Of a DNA stretch of 64,000 nt, positions 43,158 through 55,400 are shown in pieces. Position numbers and translations under genes: made by a program. The notes under the pieces are model-generated. The model ran no database searches. It saw only the letters and a list, made by a program, of their open reading frames with translations, and was not told where the DNA came from. The stretch comes from Isoetes taiwanensis (lineage: Eukaryota > Streptophyta > Lycopodiopsida > Isoetales > Isoetaceae). Each line of letters opens with the position of its first letter. The first letter of the stretch is position 1. The DNA lies in the NCBI GenBank assembly GCA_021234155.1, contig JAJEKV010000097.1, forward strand, positions 1,864,001-1,928,000, in the 5' to 3' direction.

Positions 43158-45373
43158 TTGCTATCTTCTAACTCTGCAATGGATCCAATTTCGCACGAAG
43201 TCCCTTTCTGGGATAATCTCTCTGCCGATCCTGATCACAGGGGTATTCTTCATCCCCTCAACCCAATTACTCAAGTTCCCCGACCATATGGAGTATCGAG
43301 AAGACATCCGAAGTTACGGTCGGATGAAGAATTGGATGGCAGATTGCAAAGGACTAGACCGCCTTATATTCAAGAAAGGAAAATGAGACTCTACAATGGT
43401 ATTTCTCTGAATCTTCCCATTGTTCATTCTAAAATTGATGCTTTATCACAGTCTGCTGTCATTATCAAGGTCCAAAAATGTGGTATTAAGCTCGACAAAT
43501 TATGGGCTTATCTCCTTGACCTAAACAAAGGAATCATAATCCAAGCAGTTTACTGGCTCAACTTTCCTTACATCATGTTGGAGTGTGGAAATGCCAGATC
43601 AGCAAATTTCTTTCTCAACTATGGTCCTTTGACTTATGAGACCTCTCAGCTGACCTTCCTAAAATGGCATCCGAAACTCGATATTGACCAATTGAACAAT
43701 CTTTGCATTGCTTCAACCTCCCTTTTCGGACTTAATCCTATCTATTGGGATGAAGAGTATTTCAAGCTTCTCTTTAATTCAATTGGCACCTACATCTCTA
43801 CTGAATACTCTCCATCTAGACCTCCAAGAGCCTTTGTCCAGTTAGACCTATCCAAAGAAATTCCTCTTTCCATTCCTTTCAAAGATGCCTTTGGAGTAGA
43901 ATCATCTTTAGCTCTTAGATGGTCTAGATTACCTTCCCACTGCCAAAAATGTTTCCAAAGACATTTCTGGTACTCTGACTGTAAAAGAAAGTAGAATAAA
44001 TATGGATGCAGGTGAGAAAGTCGGGGCTCCTCCTCATCATAATTCTGGAGATAAAGCAAGGGAACAGTCATCTACTGAAGATGTAACTCAGGAAAATAAT
44101 GCTAAGGATCTGGATGCATTTCAGAAATTACCAGAAAGCGAAAACTTTAAATGAACAAAAGTTAATGGTAGTTATAAAAGGATTCAGAAACAGAAAGCAG
44201 CAAGGGAGCTTAATGAAGACAATTCCTTCAGATATAAGAGAAGCAATGGCATAACAATTGGAGAACCTAAACTTTTGGTCCAGAAAAAGCAAATCATGCC
44301 ACTCATGATTTATGCTTGACCTTGACCAACATCATCAAGGATGCTAAAAACCAAGACAAGGGTCAATGCTCTTACAGCCTTATGGACTATCCCATCAAAA
44401 ATATGAGCAAGAATGGATCATTAATTATGAAATCTCAAGGTAAAAGCTAAGCAAAAGATGAATTCTACTCAAAAGAATTCACAGACTTCTTCTACTCTTT
44501 CAGCAAGTCTGTCCCAGCAAAACATAACTTCTAATGTGCCTCATGGTCACTCGGATATGTGCTTGACTAAAACTACAAGTCAAACCACTGAAGTGATGAC
44601 TATGGATAATCAGCAGCATCAAGATGACCTGGTTCAGCATCAAGCTAATCTGCATGTCGACTGTCAAAGCCCTTTTCAGGTATTATCTGACCTAAATAAT
44701 AATCTAGGTTTTGATTTAGATAAGAGCAGAGCATGTTCTTCTTCACATGTCATTCCTTCATCACACCCACCTGAGACTGCCACATTTCATAACTCACCTT
44801 CACTCATCCCTCTCATTCAGTCTTCACTCCCATCTCTTATTGACTTGGACTCCCCCATAATGGAAGAACCCTTCAGTCCTCCAAGAATATCTAGTAAGGT
44901 TGCAGACCAGCTAGCTTCCCTACAAATTCAAATGGTACAAGATACAGAAGATCAGGATCACTCCCACGACAATGAGTTTAAGGAGATGGCTACTTCTGAC
45001 TTTGTTCCTGAGACTCCAAAGGATAAAGAAGCTTCAGAAGAACAAATGGAGCTTCAAGAGAATGCTATTACCAGGCAAGTGCCAGATTCTGTTCCATTAA
45101 ATACTCTTGATAATAACTCTGTTTCAATTTTATCCTGGTGGTTGTTCTGATTATAGTGATAGTGAGGACTATGTAATTGATAAAGAAAACTGGGGTAAGG
45201 AAGAATATCTTATAGAAAATACTGCTAAAACTTCTAAGCCTGAAATGGATCAACCAGCCAAAAGATCTTCTAAAAAGTCTGGGAATAACACAGGGAAGAT
45301 CTTATCAGGTATGAATAAGACTCCTGCTCAAAATACCAGGAGCAAGAAGAAATCCAAAATATCCAGAATTTGA
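43158..45373 (+). pseudogene. LINE C ORF1 (nucleic-acid-binding, zinc knuckle)
   Basis: The first frame (43158-43994, 278 residues) resembles plant LINE Gag-like ORF1 (DUF4283 type): SAVIIKVQKCGIKLDKLWAYL, VYWLNFPYIMLECGNARSANFFLNYGPL, then RWSRLPSHCQKCFQRHFWYSDC, a Cys-x2-Cys-x3-His-x5-Cys knuckle. A stop at 43994 and further stops to 44458 interrupt it. The frame 44458-45150 is a Ser/Gln-rich low-complexity tail and 45107-45373 a Lys-rich end (KKSGNNTGKILSG), which overlap in different frames. ORF1 protein would bind element RNA. Confidence 0.7.
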
Positions 45374-45406
45374 ATTCTTTCCCTTTTCCTATTTCTCTTT
45401 CTGGAT

Positions 45407-48400
45407 ATGAAGATCTTATCTTGGAATCTTAGAGGCATTAAAGGTCCTCTTAAAAGGAGATGAGCCATTGCTCAGATCAGATTATACAATGCTGACATAA
45501 TTCTTCTACAAGAGATCAAACTTCCATCCTTTGAATGCAGCAATTTAGGTGAATGGATTTACCCTAACTCCTCCTCCATTTGGATTGATTCTGCTGGGGC
45601 TAGTGATGGTCTTGCTATCATTTGGAAGAGAGAACTTAGCCATATCTCATTTCATAATGGTCCCTCCAAAACTTGGCAAGCTGTTATCCTCTCTATATCC
45701 AACTCCATCTTTGGTATTGTTAATATTTATGCTCCAACTACTCCAAATGACAGAGAACCTGTTTGGAATGAGATTAATTCATGGTTAGCCTCTCAAAATT
45801 TGGATAATTGGATCCTTGCTGGGGATTTTAATAACACTCCTTCCTGGGATTTGAAGTTAGGGAATAAAATCAATATGAGTAGATCTGAGAAACAAGCCTG
45901 GGATTCTCTTTTAACAGATAATGGTCTAATTTATATTCCCTCTTCTACTGCTACTTATACCTGGTCCAATAAACAAAAAGATAAAGCAAGCTACTGCACT
46001 TTGGACAGATACTATGTTTCCAATCCTTCCACTTCTTTCTGGGACAACAGCTATGTTTCCAGTGATGAAGGAACTTCTATTTCTGATCATCAGCCTCAGT
46101 TTCTTCATACTTCTCATGTCACCAAAATCCAAAGGCAAGAAAGTACCCCTTATAAATTCAACACCTCCCTCCTTGATAATGGGAACTTTTGCTCTCAATT
46201 TATTGCCTTCTATGAGGAACTTTCTGTGAGAATGGATAATCTGGCTGCTGGAAACATGCATCAGATGAATCATTTCTACTCTAAAATTAAAGCTATAAAG
46301 ACCTGGATCAAAAGATGGTCTAAAGCTATGCACCACAATTGCAGTGAGGAAAAAAACCAGCTCTTCATGTTCATGAAGGATATCAGATCTTTACTTCAGC
46401 AAGATCCTACAAACTTAAATCTGCAGATAGGGTTCTGGAAAGAAAGATTAGAAACATTGAAGAGATAGAGGCTAAGGGTTCTACTATCAGATGTAAGATA
46501 AAATATACTAATCAGATGGATTCTGGTAGCTCTAAATTCTTCTTTAGAGTAGCTAAGAGTAGAGTGTTGAGAAATTCTATAACTGAAGTTGTTGATGACA
46601 ATGGTAATAAACATTCTTCACATTCTGACATTGCCACCTTTTTCAAGGACAAATATATGGACATCTTTCAGAATAAGCCTATTCCTTCTAATGACATGGC
46701 AGAGGCAAATGAATTTAAAAATACAGTGAATAATATCCTGCCTTCTGTTCCTGAAGTGATGAATGACTCTATGACTGCTCCTCCTTCTCAACATGAAATT
46801 CTATCTACTCTTTCATCTTTCAGCAAGGGCAAATCTCCGGGTCCAGATGGTCTACCAGCTGAGTTTTATATCAAATTCTGGGATATTCTCAAAAAGATCT
46901 TACTTCTATGATTCATGACTTCTGGAACAATGATTACCTTCAGACTTCTATTGCTAGTGGTTTCATTTCTCTGATTCCAAAAGTTGATCATCCTAATAAA
47001 TTCCAAGATTGGAGACCTATTTCTCTTACCAATACTACTTATAAGCTGTGTGCCAAAATTATTGCTCTCAGAATCAACAACTTCTTGCAAAGGAATATCA
47101 GTCCAAGTCAGTCAGCCTTTCTTCCTAAGAGATACATTCTTGATAATTATGTGGCAGCTATGGAGGGTTTGCATTGGAATAAAATCTCTAGTCAAAATTG
47201 CATCCTTCTCAAACTGGACTTCAAAAGGGCCTTTGACTCAGTCAGATGGGATTTCGTAGAATTTGCTATGGCCAAACTTGCTTTTCATCCCAAGCTTATT
47301 AATCTTATCCTTGGTCTTAATCTGAGATCTAAATCAGTTGTTCTTATAAATGGTGTGCCCTCTGGTTTCTTCTCTCTATCTTGTGGTGTAAGACAAGGTT
47401 GCCCTCTTGCTCCTTATTTATTCCTAGTAGCAGCTGATCTTCTAACTAAAGTCATCTCATATTATCAGGATAATGGCCTAATCAAAGGTCTTAAACTCCC
47501 GAACTCAGATGAGTATCTCACTATGCTTCAATATGCTGATGACACTTTCTCCTTTCTTGAAGCTGATTTGATCAATATTGATTGCTTCCTTAAAGTCATT
47601 AATCAGCTCTCAGCTGCTTCTGGTATTTATCTTAATATCAATAAAAGTCTCATTATTGGTGATATTCCTCATCAACAGTTGCTTGGTATTAATGTTCTCC
47701 CATCTGGTCAAGCTACTAAGCTCTTAGGCATGCATTTATCATTAGATCATAGCTTAAAAGGTCTCTGGGATCCTATTCTTCAAAGAATTAAAAAAAAAAA
47801 GCTGAATAATTACAGGAATTACCTAACTCTAGCTGGCAGAACTATCATAGTTAACTCTGTCCTTGCAAGCTCACATGTTTACTTTTGTACTGCTCTTGTT
47901 GCTCCTAAATGTGTTTATCTAGAGCTGGAGAAAATTATCAGGAACTTTATTTGGAAAGGTAGTCATCTAATTAACTGGAACTCTATATGCAAGCCTAAAA
48001 GTTCTGGTGGTCTTGGCTGTAAAAATGTCTTCCTCCAAGCCCAATCTCTTGCAGGTAAATTCATCTGGAAGGCTATTCATGGGAGTCAATCTCCTGCCTA
48101 CAAATTCATCAGATTCTGGATAAATCAAAGTCGTCCTTCTGGTCATCCATCTATTCATCACTTATTACCTAATTCTGCCTTCATTCACTTGAAAACTGCT
48201 CCCAATATCTCTCCTTTAATGAGCGATTTGGTAAAGGCCTGGAACTCGATTTCTCCCCATTTCCAGTTCATCTCTTCAGATAAACTTCATTGTGATCTGC
48301 CTATTTTTTGGAACCCTATTTTAGCTGATCAAAATTCTACAGTTCTGGCCATCAAACACCCAAGGATATGTAAGAAATGGCATGAAGCTGGGCTATACTT

Positions 48401-49214
48401 CATTAGAGATCTTTTTGTTGGAGGTAGACTAATCTCTTGGACTGCTCTCAAAAATATTATTAAAGGTACCTCCTCTGATAGAAAGGTCTATTTTTTTATC
48501 AAGCCTTTCCTGTCTAATCTTTCTCCCAACTCTGGAAAAGGAGACTGGTTTTTGAATGGCAAGTTCGAATACAAAGTGAATAATGTTTATATTGCCCTGA
48601 CTTCTGGTCCCCATAACAATAAATCCATGATCAAATGGGGTATTAATCATGCTCAGCTCAAAGATCTCTTCCAGAATGTTTGGAATTCTTACTGCCCTCC
48701 TAAAATTTGCTATTTTATATGGCTTCTTGCCAATGGCAGTTTAAATAATTTATATTCTCTGTCTAAAAGATATCCTAACATTATGCCAAATTGCTCTTTG
48801 AGATGTAATGATATTGAAGATATGGCTCATATATTTTGTTGTGCCAAGTTGATTGGTTTTTGGAATTGGATTGCTGATAAATTTGGGATTCTGTGTGATG
48901 GGAATTTTGTTTCTTTTATCCAAAACAATGACAGCTTTAAAAATACAGTAATATTCATTGCTCTTTGGAATATTTGGAAGGCTAGAAACCGTGTTTTGTA
49001 TGGAAAGAAAAGACCCTCTACCTTTTGGATTAAGATGAATTTCCAATTTGACTTTGAGACTATTGCCACTGCTCATAAAAATAAATTTGGAACTAATCAT
49101 GACAGGAATTGGAAGAATCATGGCGCTTATAGGGGTTATTATAATTTATTTGCTTCCAATTTAAATGTTGTGGATTCTAATGCTTTTCTTTCTGATGATC
49201 CTAGAATACCTTAA
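45407..49214 (+). pseudogene. LINE C ORF2: endonuclease, RT, zf-RVT-like end
   Basis: Starts MKILSWNLRGIKGPLKRR followed by TGA (45461-45463) where this family has Trp. The APE-type endonuclease continues: LLQEIKLP (catalytic Glu), GIVNIYAP, NWILAGDFNNTP (Asp, Asn), LDRYYVS, SDHQP (Asp, His). A frameshift near 46450 leads to KGKSPGPDGLPAEF and another near 46905 to the RT: PISLTNTTYKLCAK, LLKLDFKRAFDSVRW, SCGVRQGCPLAPYLF, MLQYADDTFSFL (YADD active site). The C-terminus has LAGRTIIVNSVLASSHVYF and the zf-RVT-like CPPKICYFIWLLANG ... CSLRC..IEDMAHIFCCAK. Three lesions only, so a young copy. Confidence 0.92.
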
Positions 49215-51079
49215 TTTCCTGCGTGGAGATGGGGCAAGGAAATTTGATGATAACTCGCCATTCAGCCAAGCTTCAAAGGATCCGGTCATGAAATGACATG
49301 GCAACATCCATGGAATCTTTCCTTATGAAGAAAGGGCACATGAGATATCATAAAGAGAGTGAAGACCTTTGGGCATCTATCTTTTGCAGGGAAGTGGTTC
49401 AGATTCACTGCCTATGGGCATTCCTGTCCAATCATAATTTCATCCTCACAGAAAGGCAGTTGACAAGGTACAGAACCATGTACTATAACCACAAACTTCT
49501 AGCTGATCTGTATGGTTCTTTGCTGATATTACTGGAGGACAAGGATAAATTTTGGCTCTTCTACACTAATAACTGGGGCCCGAGTCACTACTTCTTCGGA
49601 TCTACCAATCCTTTCAATGCCTACTTTAACTCTATTTTCTTCTCTGCTCAATGATCCCCACTTCCATAGCCTTCTACTAAATATGCTCCTGCTCTTATTT
49701 AGTCTTGATCTAGTTTATTTTTCGGGAAAGATTATCCTTTTTGCAGGTGCTTACAGTTCAAACAGAGCTACAGTTTCATCAATACGAGGCTTCTTCGATC
49801 TGTTCATATTTTGGATCATTTTGGATACTGGCATACTATTATTGGCTGTTGATCTATCGTTATGTTTGTTTTAGAGCTCATACTTATATAATATGAAGCT
49901 CTAAGCTGGTCATCAATTTTCTCATGTGCTTCACTATAAAGCACAAATATGCAATGTTCTTGAGATTTTATAATTAATGATAAAACCGTCTCTTGCTTTC
50001 AAAAAAAAAAAAAAAAAAAAAAAAATCATTGGAGGCTAAATTGATTGAAAAAGAGACTGAGATCACTACAGCCAAAGAACATTTGAGCAACCTTGAAAGT
50101 TTGAGGCAGATAACCAACACTCCTTTCTGCATCAACACTATCAAAAGAACACTTCCAGGTTTTTTGCAAAGTTCTTGTACTGCTTGTGGTTTAACATTTC
50201 ATGATAAATACAAAATGTCATTAGTTTTGGAATGTCAACATGAGTACCATTTGATGTGTGCTGCATTGTTAAGAGAAGGGAAATGTTTGAAATGTGAATC
50301 ACATATTCCTGAAGATCTTTATGCTGAACTTGGGATGACTACTCCAACAGGAATAGAGCAGGTTGCTTCTTTTGATCCTATAATAATTAACAAGAAAACT
50401 GATTTGGGGTCAAACACAGTTAGGGTTAATTTGGGATCTAATGTAGCTCGGGCAGATGAAGTTCATGCTGATCTTTACTTCAAATCCCCTTCTACTAGCT
50501 CAAAGAGGAAGAAAAATGCAAGTTGTGATTCTGATTACATTCCAGATGAAGTGGATTTAGGGTGTAAAGATGTGAGTCCAAGGCAGCTGAGAAGTGCCAG
50601 CAAAGTTCTAAATTCTGTATCAGAATTGGAGGCAGACATTGGGAATGATGACAATGAAGTTGACTATGTGTTAGATACTTCAACAAGGAAGAAGCAAAAG
50701 CAGGAAATCAGGACAAATGATGTTGTGACTAAAAAGAAGATTAAAGGAAAAGAAACAATAAAGAAGAAAGTCACAGAAGGGACAAGTAAGAAGAAACTGA
50801 AAGAGGTTAACAAGAAAGTGGATCCAATCAGAAAGTATACATTGAGGAAGAGAAAGAACTTTGAATCTGCAGAAGTAGGTGAGGACCAGGAGCTGCAAGG
50901 AAATAAGATTCCTCATGTTGATCTTACTGTTGATCAAGGCCTTCAAGTGGAGAATCAAGATGCAGCACAATCTAAACACAATGAAGGTATAAACAATGAT
51001 CTTGAAAAAGTAATGGATGCTCTTATGGGAGAGTCAAACATCTCTTTGAGAGCACTAATTCATAAGTTGTAATGTTCAG

Positions 51080-51383
51080 GTATTCACAAATCTGTCCCAA
51101 CTGAAGAGGACTTTTGTGTTTCCAATTTAACTTCCAGGTCTACATATGACTTTTTAATTTGAATTCATCATTTGGTTATCATTCGAACTTGTATTCACTT
51201 AATTAATTGTCTGACTAATAGGTCATCCGACTTGATAAGCACAATTGTTGACAAAGTAGTTCCACAGGATGGGGACTTACCTGTTTTCTATCTAACTACC
51301 AGGTTTATGAAACTTTAATTTGAATTTATGTGTGTATTATTTGGTTAAGGTTGTATTTACTTAATTAGTTGGCTGTATTTTAG
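51080..51383 (+). repeat. Tandemly duplicated exon-intron unit
   Basis: Exon 51080-51137 plus intron 51138-51221 and exon 51222-51302 plus intron 51303-51383 resemble each other. Exons end TTAACTTCCAG and CTAACTACCAG; introns share TTTAATTTGAATT, ATTTGGTTA and (C/T)TTAATTA. Together with the start of the FCP1 exon (TCAATCGAGTTGCAAAGC against TCATCCGACTTGATAAGC) there are parts of three units. The duplicated region is a short Ser/Asp/Val-rich linker between the Lys-rich region and the FCP1-like domain. Confidence 0.7.
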
Positions 51384-52101
51384 GTCAATCGAGTTGCAAA
51401 GCACAAGTGCACCTGACATGCAAGTAATACCTAGTATTCAAAAGAAACTTTTGATACTAGATCTCAATGGTGTGCTGGTGAAGACCATCATAAAAAAAAA
51501 TCAGACCAGAGAAGAATTAAGAAGGCTAAGTTCTCAATTATTGAGAACATCAACCACCAACAAACTTGTGGTATTCAGGCCAGGTCTGCACAAGTTCATG
51601 CAGGAGGTGACCAAATTGTTTGACATTGCAATTTGGTCCTCCATGAATAGCTTTAATGTGAATGAGGTTGTTACAGTTATAGATCCTTCTTATGCAGAGA
51701 ACTTTGTATTTGTTTGGGACCACAGCAGTTGCGATGAGATGCCTTTCAAATGACCTATTCAAAGTGCAAATCCAGTTTTCATGAAGCCACTGCATAAAGT
51801 CTATGAAGCTTTCCCGCAGTATGGGAAGAATGTAATTCTTGCAGATGATTCAGTATACAAGACTTATATGTCTCCACCATTCACTTCCATCATGGTGCCT
51901 ACTTTTGTGAATAGTTACTTGCTTCCAATACTTAGAAAGGTTGCAGAGGTTGAAGACATGACTGATGTGTTGAAAAGAGAGACCCGGGCAGAAGCATACA
52001 CAAGAATGTCCCTTGGTGTTCTTGATGCACTATCTGAAGTTGACATTGGTCAAGATCAGAAGCTGTTAGTCAAAACATATTGCAAGGGTCAGATTGAATG
52101 A

Positions 52102-52430
52102 TTAGTGGAAAGTTTTGGTCATATTTTCAGTTCTGATCAGTTGGTTCAGCTGCAGAAACATGTGACAGGTTGAAGTGTACTTGTTTATTTCCATTTTGTA
52201 CATATGCCTCAATTTTGGACAATAGAGGCAATACTATATGAGTGCATAAATGCCTCAATTTTGTATACTCAATGATATGAGTGCAGAAATGCCTCAATTT
52301 TCTAACTCAATCATAATGAAACTTTTTCTCAGATCAAGTGTGTTTGTGTATATTTGTCCAATTGTTTGTACTGCAAACAGTTTCAGTTTTAAATTACAAT
52401 GTATGATGTTTGTGAATGCTTACAATACCT
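52102..52430. other. Gap between the convergent genes
   Basis: 330 bp separating the 3' ends of the two transposon genes. Repeats of TGCCTCAATTTT(G/C)TA at about 52205, 52249 and 52290. No gene. Confidence 0.5.
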
Positions 52431-55400
52431 TCATAATGTGAAGGCAGGTGGAAGACTACTCATAATGTGCTGGTAAGTATCTTCTGCCATGATAAACAAA
52501 TTTGGATGATCTGCATTTGCAATCATATCAAACATAGAAAATCTGACAAGATGGCTATATACACTGGCCACTGGCTTGTCCTGCAACAGTTCAAAAGTTA
52601 GACCACCATCAATCTGCTTATAGTAGTGTCCTGTCACAATAACTTCTTCAATCCCAAAAACATTTCCCCATCCATCCTTGTAATCTTCTAGCAAAGTAGT
52701 CTTTGCTTCAGTGCATTTTAGTACATAGAAATCTACCCCTTCATCATTCCCTTCTTCAGCATTTACAACAAAATTGTCACCAACTTCTATCATGGAACTC
52801 ATTAGACCATCTTCATCCTCTTCTTCTTCCTCACCATCATACTCGGCTTCATCTTGCAGATCAGTGCCATCGCCTATACTCTTAGGCTCTTTCAACTTCA
52901 GCTCAGTCTTCTCCCAATCACCTATTTGACTCATACTGATGCATTTATCCCACTTAAATTGAATGCAGTAGTTGCAAAAGCATGACAAAGTTCTATGAGC
53001 TACCTTCAAAGAATTCTCCTTGTCACATGGTCTTATTCAATGTAGCTTTGTTGTTCCCTTTAAAGTATGGGATTCAAATCTGTCTGATCTATCTATGTTT
53101 GAAGACTCAATCTCCCAGAAATACCTGTAACAATATGAACTGTAAGTGCTTGAAGTGCTTGACACCCATTGCAAACACCTTTCAAACAATGATGAATTAC
53201 AAAAAAGGCACAGTGGCAGTTCCTTTTAAAGTGAGGCATGAGAATATCTATGATCTATCTATATTTGAAGACTCTACATCATAGAAATACCTGTAACAAT
53301 AAGTGTTGTAAGTGCTTGGTGCGTATAGTGTTTGACAACCAGAATTCATAACAGGCAAGAAAGTTAGCAAGTTTCTAATAAAGTAGAATTGCAAATACAG
53401 ATAGAATTTACTTTTTGATGTCAGTATCAGATGGATGATTTTGAAAGTACCATTGGAGAAATGCAACCACCTCCTTTGCACATTGCAATTTCCAGCCACT
53501 ATACTTCATTTGCTCTTGAGTTAGTATCCTTTTTATAACTGCTCCAGCACCATCATGCTCACCTTTGCCATGTGAACTAGCAAAAAAATTCCATAGAAGC
53601 TCCTTTCCCATTCTCCTATAAAACCTACCAAGAAAGTGGAAAGGTCTCGAAGACTTGAACTGTCCAGAACATCCATCACTCCAAAACACATGTTTCTTAT
53701 ATTCAACTCCGATACTTGCCAGCCAATCAGCATGCATTTGTAGACAATGTTGGACATAATCTGTGTCATGTGTTTTGTCATCACTAATATAGAAATGAGT
53801 TTCCTTGACAATACCTTTGAGAGTTTGTTTCCTTCTCTCTTTGGCTGAGTCCTTTTTCTTCTTGCATGAGCTCTCTTCCTCTTTTTTTTTTCTTTATTCT
53901 TCTTCTTCTTTCCTTATCCTTCTGTAAGTTATATGCACTAGAATTGACACCTGGTCAGTATGCCAATGACAAGATTGAGCTTCCTATTGGATCTTAAATC
54001 CATAATTTTCAGCAAAATCTATAACAGAAACAATGGTATCATCTTGAAGTGTTTCCAAGCATTTCCTGAATTCCTTGGCTTGCCAATGAGCTCTATAATT
54101 ATGTGGCACAAAAGATTTCATTGTCTTTGTTGCATGCTCATTAAATTCAAAAGGACTACCAGATTTGTAGGCCAATCTTGTAACCTTTGCAGGTTTCTTA
54201 GATGACTTCAAGGTATTCTTCCTTTGGACTTCTTGCTGCCATGTTAAAGTCAATTGATCAGCTCATCATATGGAAGTATACTTGAATCATGCTTTTAGTA
54301 GTTACTAAATGCACTTTCCAATATAATTCAAAAGTCATTACCTTTTCAAATACTTTCCAATTCACAATAACAGTATTCTTCGTATTCCTCTCTTTAGGAC
54401 ATGGTAACCTGCAATACATTATAGCAAACTGTTCAAATACAAAACAACATTACAGGTTGAAACAAATGAAACCATGTACTCACTTCTTTAAGCCACACTT
54501 TGTACAATTTTGCATCAGACATGCATGTTTATGCCACTCATCACTCTCATCCTTTTGGCAGACCACCATTCTCCAATAGTCACTACTTGATTTGATAGTG
54601 TTCTCCTTAGCCATGCAGATCGGACCTGGTCCACATACTTTGCACTTACAGGTACAATCCTTATGAACACCATGTGGATCTGACCTCATATTATTGATGG
54701 CCTGCCTTGCAAATTCAAGATGCAAATGGTATTGGCAACAACAAGTCTCCCTTTCTTGAAGTTTTCTTACATAGCTTGGCTTCGGTTTCTCAAAAGCCTG
54801 CTGGGACATCTTTATATTAGGATGTTCCTTCTTGAAAGCAAGGTACAATTGAACCTGAACACAATGGCAGTCATAAATTTAATTATTTAAACTCATAGAG
54901 AATGAAAACATTAGTGCATAACATGGTAAATTTATGGCTGAAACTAATTACCTGTGTCACTCCAGCAAATGAATAGGATGATCAATTTTCTCACCATTTT
55001 CAGTCAAATGCTTCCTCACATGCTTCTTGTAAGGAGAAACTCTAGTATTCTCATCCCAGAACTTCCTCACAATGGCTATTTCTTCGGGTGAGAATGCATC
55101 CTTTCTTTTCTTCCTTTCAAACATTGACCAACGGCCAGCTTCCTGCAAGTACACATCTTCTAAATGCCATGGCAATACTTTTTCTTGGAACAGATAGAAC
55201 CCTTGAAAGATGAGATTGATTAATCCCTCCTGTTGAAGATGCTGCCATTTGAAGGGTGCTTTTTCTTGCTTGCAGGACATCAGTTGTTCTTATCATTTTT
55301 TGTGATTGCATTGTGTCTCTAACATTCACAAACAGGCTTTTCATTACAGCCAAATCCCTAGGATCTGGTACATCTGCTTGCATAGGCAAATGCTTGTTTC

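Larger units (their letters stand above)
42246..50025 (+). mobile_element. Full-length-size LINE (LINE C) in a coding exon
   Basis: 7.78 kb, ending in A(25) at 50001-50025. The 10-bp duplication TCATTGGAGG is present at 42236-42245 and 50026-50035. Contains a 5' region, ORF1 with a zinc knuckle, ORF2 with endonuclease and RT, and a 0.8-kb 3' region with small frames (49298-49654) of unknown origin. It belongs to the same family as LINE A but is much less decayed in RT. The host exon reads DLLVKKISLE before and SLEAKLIEKE after the element, so the insertion is precise. Confidence 0.95.
41441..52101 (+). pseudogene. Coiled-coil, RING-H2 and FCP1-like protein, split by a LINE
   Basis: ATG at 41441 (MADGQKRLKILLRF). 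After stops and frame changes (41510-41735; GWMIPKGIR in one frame, AAYGAQVVIYQKCR in the next) an open frame runs 41735-42245 with a long coiled coil (ITERIGMLENKRAEM-like to IRELERKLMFEEY). The LINE follows. The frame resumes exactly at 50026 (SLEAKLIEKETEI), giving a RING-H2 pattern: CTAC, 15 residues, CQHEYHLMC, 8 residues, CLKC. A Lys-rich, probably nuclear region follows. Two GT-AG introns (51138-51221, 51303-51383) lead to an FCP1-like HAD domain: LLILDLNGVLV (first Asp kept, DxDG as DLNG, as in many plant relatives), VVFRPGLHKF, IAIWSSMNSFNVNEV, a TGA at 51751, then VFMKPLHKVYEAFP and VILADDSVYKTYM. Function unknown; possible ubiquitin ligase plus phosphatase-like adaptor. Broken here by the LINE, the TGA and frameshifts. 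Confidence 0.8.

Noticed and set aside
49993-50035. Start codon at 49993 for the RING protein
   Set aside because: This frame passes through the LINE poly(A) tail (a run of Lys); the true coding sequence joins from 42245.
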